A stretch of DNA of 64,000 nt from Mesodorylaimus sp. YZB2_4 (lineage: Eukaryota; Nematoda; Enoplea; Dorylaimida; Dorylaimidae): contig JASANH010000647.1 in NCBI GenBank assembly GCA_030248295.1, positions 682,001-746,000 of the forward strand, given 5' to 3'. The position numbers were made by a program, and so were the translations under genes. The notes beneath the pieces are model-generated. The model was not told the origin of the DNA and made no database searches. It worked only from the letters and a program-made list of their open reading frames with translations. Shown piece by piece: positions 49,771 through 64,000 of the stretch (position 1 is its first letter; every line of letters starts with the position of its first letter).

Positions 49771-50507
49771 TTCAGCGTTATCCGTACGGTGCAATTTCAA
49801 AAACTTCTTGCATGCATACACCTCGAAAAATAATCACTTGACGCCCACGCAGTCTCCCAAGAAATATCATTCCATTAATTAAAAGCTGACCAAATAAAGC
49901 ACTGCTTATAAGCTTCAAAATTTAGTCTGGGGACAACAAGATGGTGTGGCTCACAGGTCCTGCCACTGGCACGGTAAACACTCACCTTCGCTCGTCACTT
50001 GTCGAATGGATGGCCTAGTTTAATGTAAACCGGTCTCAAAACAACATTACGATTAGTTTACAAATAAAGATTTGAGTGCAGCACCAGCGGGCAGAAATCT
50101 CAATTTTTGGATCCTTTTGTAGTGGCGTATTCTCGCGACAGGCACTATGGTAACGTAGGTACTCTTGTTTCTGATTCTGCATAGTTTAATTTTTTGCCAG
50201 AAATCAAGGGACATTGCACACAAACCTGCTCAAACAAACCTAAGGGTGAAAGCCTAAAGCAACCATGACTGAGACCGGCCATGTTATTCTAGGAGCTGGG
50301 TGATAAATAAAATTTTGGATAAATGTTGTCAATCTTGGGAAGATTTGCCAACAATGCAAAAAGAGGCCAGAGACCCCAAATTTTGACCAGAAAAATGTTG
50401 GCACCTGAATTTACTTCCAGAAAATGTACCAATCACTTGATGAATGTACTGACAGTAAATAAAGAACGAGCCACTTCCATACCAGAGGCACATTTTTTAC
50501 GCGCCGA

Positions 50508-51628
50508 ACGTGCCATTCATTGACGTGTATTATTCGACTATGGACACCCCCGCGCGGGTAGAGCGAACTCACTCAATAATGAATCATGCAAGCAGATGAA
50601 GGTGGATGCACGCCGTTTTTGTCTTTTAGACCCTATATGGCTTTGGCGCGAAGAGGGACGCCAATACGCCAAACTCATCCCCTCAACAAGCGACCCACTC
50701 TTCATCAAATCTAGGTTGTCTTAGGAAAATGGGGGTCGAAATGGCTTTTAAATCGATTTTTGCTGTGATAGACTCGCTGGCGAGCAGGTGCGGCCACTGT
50801 CATCACGAAACGACGACCACCATCATCAACTAGTAATAAGACTACGGTAGGAAAAGGTTCTTAGAGCCTAGCCAAAAAGCGGTCACAAAACGAACTCCCC
50901 TCAGCGTGCATGTGCGGGGGAAGCGCAGCGAGCATTTACAAGTGAACCTCAACCTTGCGTGAAATTCATTATGAACCTCTGCTATATATATGACACAAGA
51001 CCTAGAACCTCACTTTGGGAAAATATGGCGCGGCACTGGCACACCTGGAGGCAAATGGCTAACTAGAATTGGCCATGGAGCCATAAAAGATTGAGGACGA
51101 TGGCCGCACAAATTAAGATGACTTACTTTCCGAGCTCCTCTTTCAACTCGTAATTATCGCTAAACTTCGTGGTGGTCGATGGCGTTGGTGATGCTGCCAT
51201 CGTTGTTAGCACAACCATGCCTTGGGCGAACGAACAGTGTGTCAGTGATCGAACGGCCTCAGCACCACCATCCAGTACTGAATACCAGAGCAGATGTGGT
51301 GTGTTTGGCTTGGACGCTTGTCGATTGTTACGAGGGGCGAGAAAATTCGAGTGGGTCTAGCCAACGGACTGATAAATTGTGGAGACTGAAAAAGAAGAAT
51401 AAGCTTTGTGGCAAATATGCGACTAGGTCGGTCGCGCTGTGTCCCAGAGGCCCAACGGACGCACCAACCTGACAGGGCTGACGCCTTTACTTCCAGCCTC
51501 AACTCGGCACGAGGAAGCGAATGGGCGTTGAACGGTCGACCAGACAGCAGCGGGACTCCGACGAAGAAGGCATCTTAGCGCATTGTGGAACAGTCCGCTC
51601 GTCGATTCTCGACGCGAACAACGTCAAG
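50508..51628 (-). repeat. Left arm of a ~1.1 kb inverted duplication carrying a CaMKII exon 1 copy
   Basis: Reading the minus strand reproduces 52584-53752 almost base for base. Within the copy, the CaMKII first coding exon is intact at 51200-51127 (minus strand): same ATG, same sequence up to GGA-AA and the same GTAAGT donor. Between 51127 and about 51470 the paired coordinates add to 104217 throughout, so there are no indels there. A few indels occur towards the outer ends. The arm points away from the gene, so its exon copy faces upstream sequence with no recognised partner exons. Confidence 0.9.
51127..51200 (-). pseudogene. Orphan inverted copy of CaMKII coding exon 1
   Basis: These 74 nt encode the same N-terminus as the real exon (STTTKFSDNYELKEELGK) with an upstream in-frame ATG at 51218 also preserved. 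No downstream kinase exon lies in this orientation within the window, so any transcript would be truncated or antisense to nothing known. Perfect preservation suggests a recent duplication or an assembly artefact. Confidence 0.8.
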
Positions 51629-52583
51629 AAATACGAGCATATCTGGACACTCACAACATTCATTATTGCATTACAAAGCAACCTAAAAAGGTGCGCAAAT
51701 GGACCAATTTTGTGGCCAGCTGTGCATACTGTTCATGTTTTGATCTGCTTGGCGCTGACATTTGGACTTTAGAATTTCAAATCGTGTGCGCATATCAAGC
51801 AAACAATTGCAGGCGCATCCGACATCGATTATGAAATCTTGTTATATGAAGCTCCTGTTTCAAGAAACCATGCTGACGAGTGGCTCTTATTTCCGGACAC
51901 GCAGCATACTGTTCAAAGTATGCATGTGTACTGTTACACTTTCTACACTACAGTGCTTCGGTCCCTGCTGACAAGATACAGTTACCATAAGAAGAAGTAT
52001 TTGTCATGGGATCTCTGACAATGACTTACTTACTAATCCGAAGTCAGCTATGCACGTTCAGACGAGCTCGCGTGACAAGTAGGTAGTAGGTCACGTTCGC
52101 CAATGCGGCGGATGTGATGGGGTGCATTCGCAATGCTCGCCTGCACTGTGCGTACAGTATGAACGAAGGCGTGCCTATTCTCGGAAGTGGCTGGCAGAAT
52201 GTTGCACGATTTGATAGCTCTTTACTTGACATCTTTTGAATTGGCGCCTAAAGGGAAATTTTAATCAAAACATTGTTTGGTGCATGAGATCGGAACTCGA
52301 GATTGTCAGCCACCGAGTTCAAGCTTCACGCGTCTTTTGTGTACTTTTTGTGGGCGCAAACAAATTCTCGGCTGGTGTAGATAGCAGCGGCCCGGACTGA
52401 GTGTGTATTAGGGCGGCGGAGAGGAGCAGCTGCGCTGGTTTGGCTTGGCTTGAAAACACGTATTGATCGCTTCTAACCGACTGGCAGCAACAGAGCTTCA
52501 AAGGCGTGCCTGCAAGGAGAGAGCTTTAGTGGGCAGCCGCCGTAGGTTCGATTTTCCCTTCCCCTTTCTTCGCTATAAGCTTC
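51629..52583. other. Unique spacer between the inverted-duplication arms
   Basis: About 955 bases not shared by the arms. No exon, terminal repeat or transposase-like frame is recognised. Because the duplication places the region upstream of both exon 1 copies here, any CaMKII promoter elements outside the arms would sit in this segment. Confidence 0.5.
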
Positions 52584-53016
52584 AACGTTGTTCGCGTCGA
52601 GAATCGACGAGCGGACTGTTCCACAATGCGCTAAGATGCCTTCTTCGTCGGAGTCCCGCTGCTGTCTGGTCGACCGTTCAACGCCCATTCGCTTCCTCGT
52701 GCCGAGTTGAGGCTGGAAGTAAAGGCGTCCACGTCCGGTCAGGTTGGTGCGTCCGAGCCCGGCCGCCATCTGGGACACAGCGCGACCGACCTAGTCGCAT
52801 ATTTGCCACAAAGCTTATTCTTCTTTTTCAGTCTCCACAATTTATCAGTCCGTTGGCTAGACCCACTCGAATTTTCTCGCCCCTCGTAACAATCGACAAG
52901 CGTCCAAGCCAAACACACCACATCTGCTCTGGTATTCAGTACTGGATGGTGGTGCTGAGGCCGTTCGATCACTGACACACTGTTCGTTCGCCCAAGGCAT
53001 GGTTGTGCTAACAACG

Positions 53017-63962
<10,946 letters not shown>

Positions 63963-64000
63963 TAAGAGACGTGTCAGAGGATTGACGTGGCATTAGGGGT

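Larger units (their letters stand above)
47330..50507. other. Unassigned 3.2 kb region
   Basis: No gene is recognised. Local features are a TGATCA-rich stretch at 49085-49260 and an inverted GATGCGATGCG-type repeat at 49675-49770, listed separately. Confidence 0.5.

Noticed and set aside
51169-51360. Paired identical ORFs at 51169-51360 (+) and 52857-53048 (-)
   Set aside because: They are antisense shadows of the duplicated CaMKII exon 1 region, not genes; the open frames follow from the inverted repeat.

Overview
This window is eukaryotic nuclear DNA, most likely from a nematode. Genes are split by short introns with GTAAGT-like donors and TTTTAG or TTTCAG acceptors. Two seven-transmembrane proteins look like the sra/srab chemoreceptor families, which are nematode-specific. 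The species cannot be named from the sequence alone. Exon models below were read by eye from splice signals, reading phase and recognised protein families; no alignment or transcript data were available.

Layout. 1-4500 is gene-poor. 4530-8384 (-) holds a secreted, nematode-type protein gene that carries at least one in-frame stop. 9965-11098 (-) and 15191-16243 (+) are two intronless, divergently arranged chemoreceptor-like GPCRs. 17343-18633 (+) is a two-exon NAD-dependent epimerase-like protein. 21038-21305 (-) is a possible fibronectin-III-like exon. 21849-25168 (-) is a G3BP/Rasputin homologue (NTF2 domain plus RRM). 26265-27649 (-) is a class UBE2D/let-70 ubiquitin-conjugating enzyme. 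About 27.7-31.9 kb is mostly unassigned.

31964-34981 (+) is a high-affinity choline transporter with 11 exons. 35408-41749 (+) is a roughly 1666-residue protein with about 24 C2H2 zinc fingers. 42059-43793 (-) is a testican/SPARC-type extracellular protein. 44722-45795 (+) is a secreted cyclase/kynurenine-formamidase-family protein. 46523-47329 (-) is a probably acylated globin. From 53017 to the window end (+) lies a calcium/calmodulin-dependent protein kinase II gene (unc-43/CaMKII) with its hub domain cut by the window edge.

The most interesting locus is the CaMKII gene. (1) Its first coding exon, with flanking DNA, lies in the right arm of a ~1.1 kb inverted duplication whose left arm carries an intact reversed copy of that exon. 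(2) The exon encoding the kinase catalytic loop is duplicated in tandem as two 73-nt exons that can only be used one at a time. (3) An internal alternative first exon encodes a hydrophobic N-terminus and joins in phase to the linker and hub exons. That would give a membrane-anchored, kinase-less hub protein laid out like mammalian alphaKAP. (4) Two frame-preserving cassettes lie in the linker.

Functional themes: cholinergic transmission (choline transporter), calcium signalling (CaMKII), stress-granule RNA binding (G3BP), ubiquitination, chemosensation and extracellular matrix. The genes are not an operon and lie on both strands.
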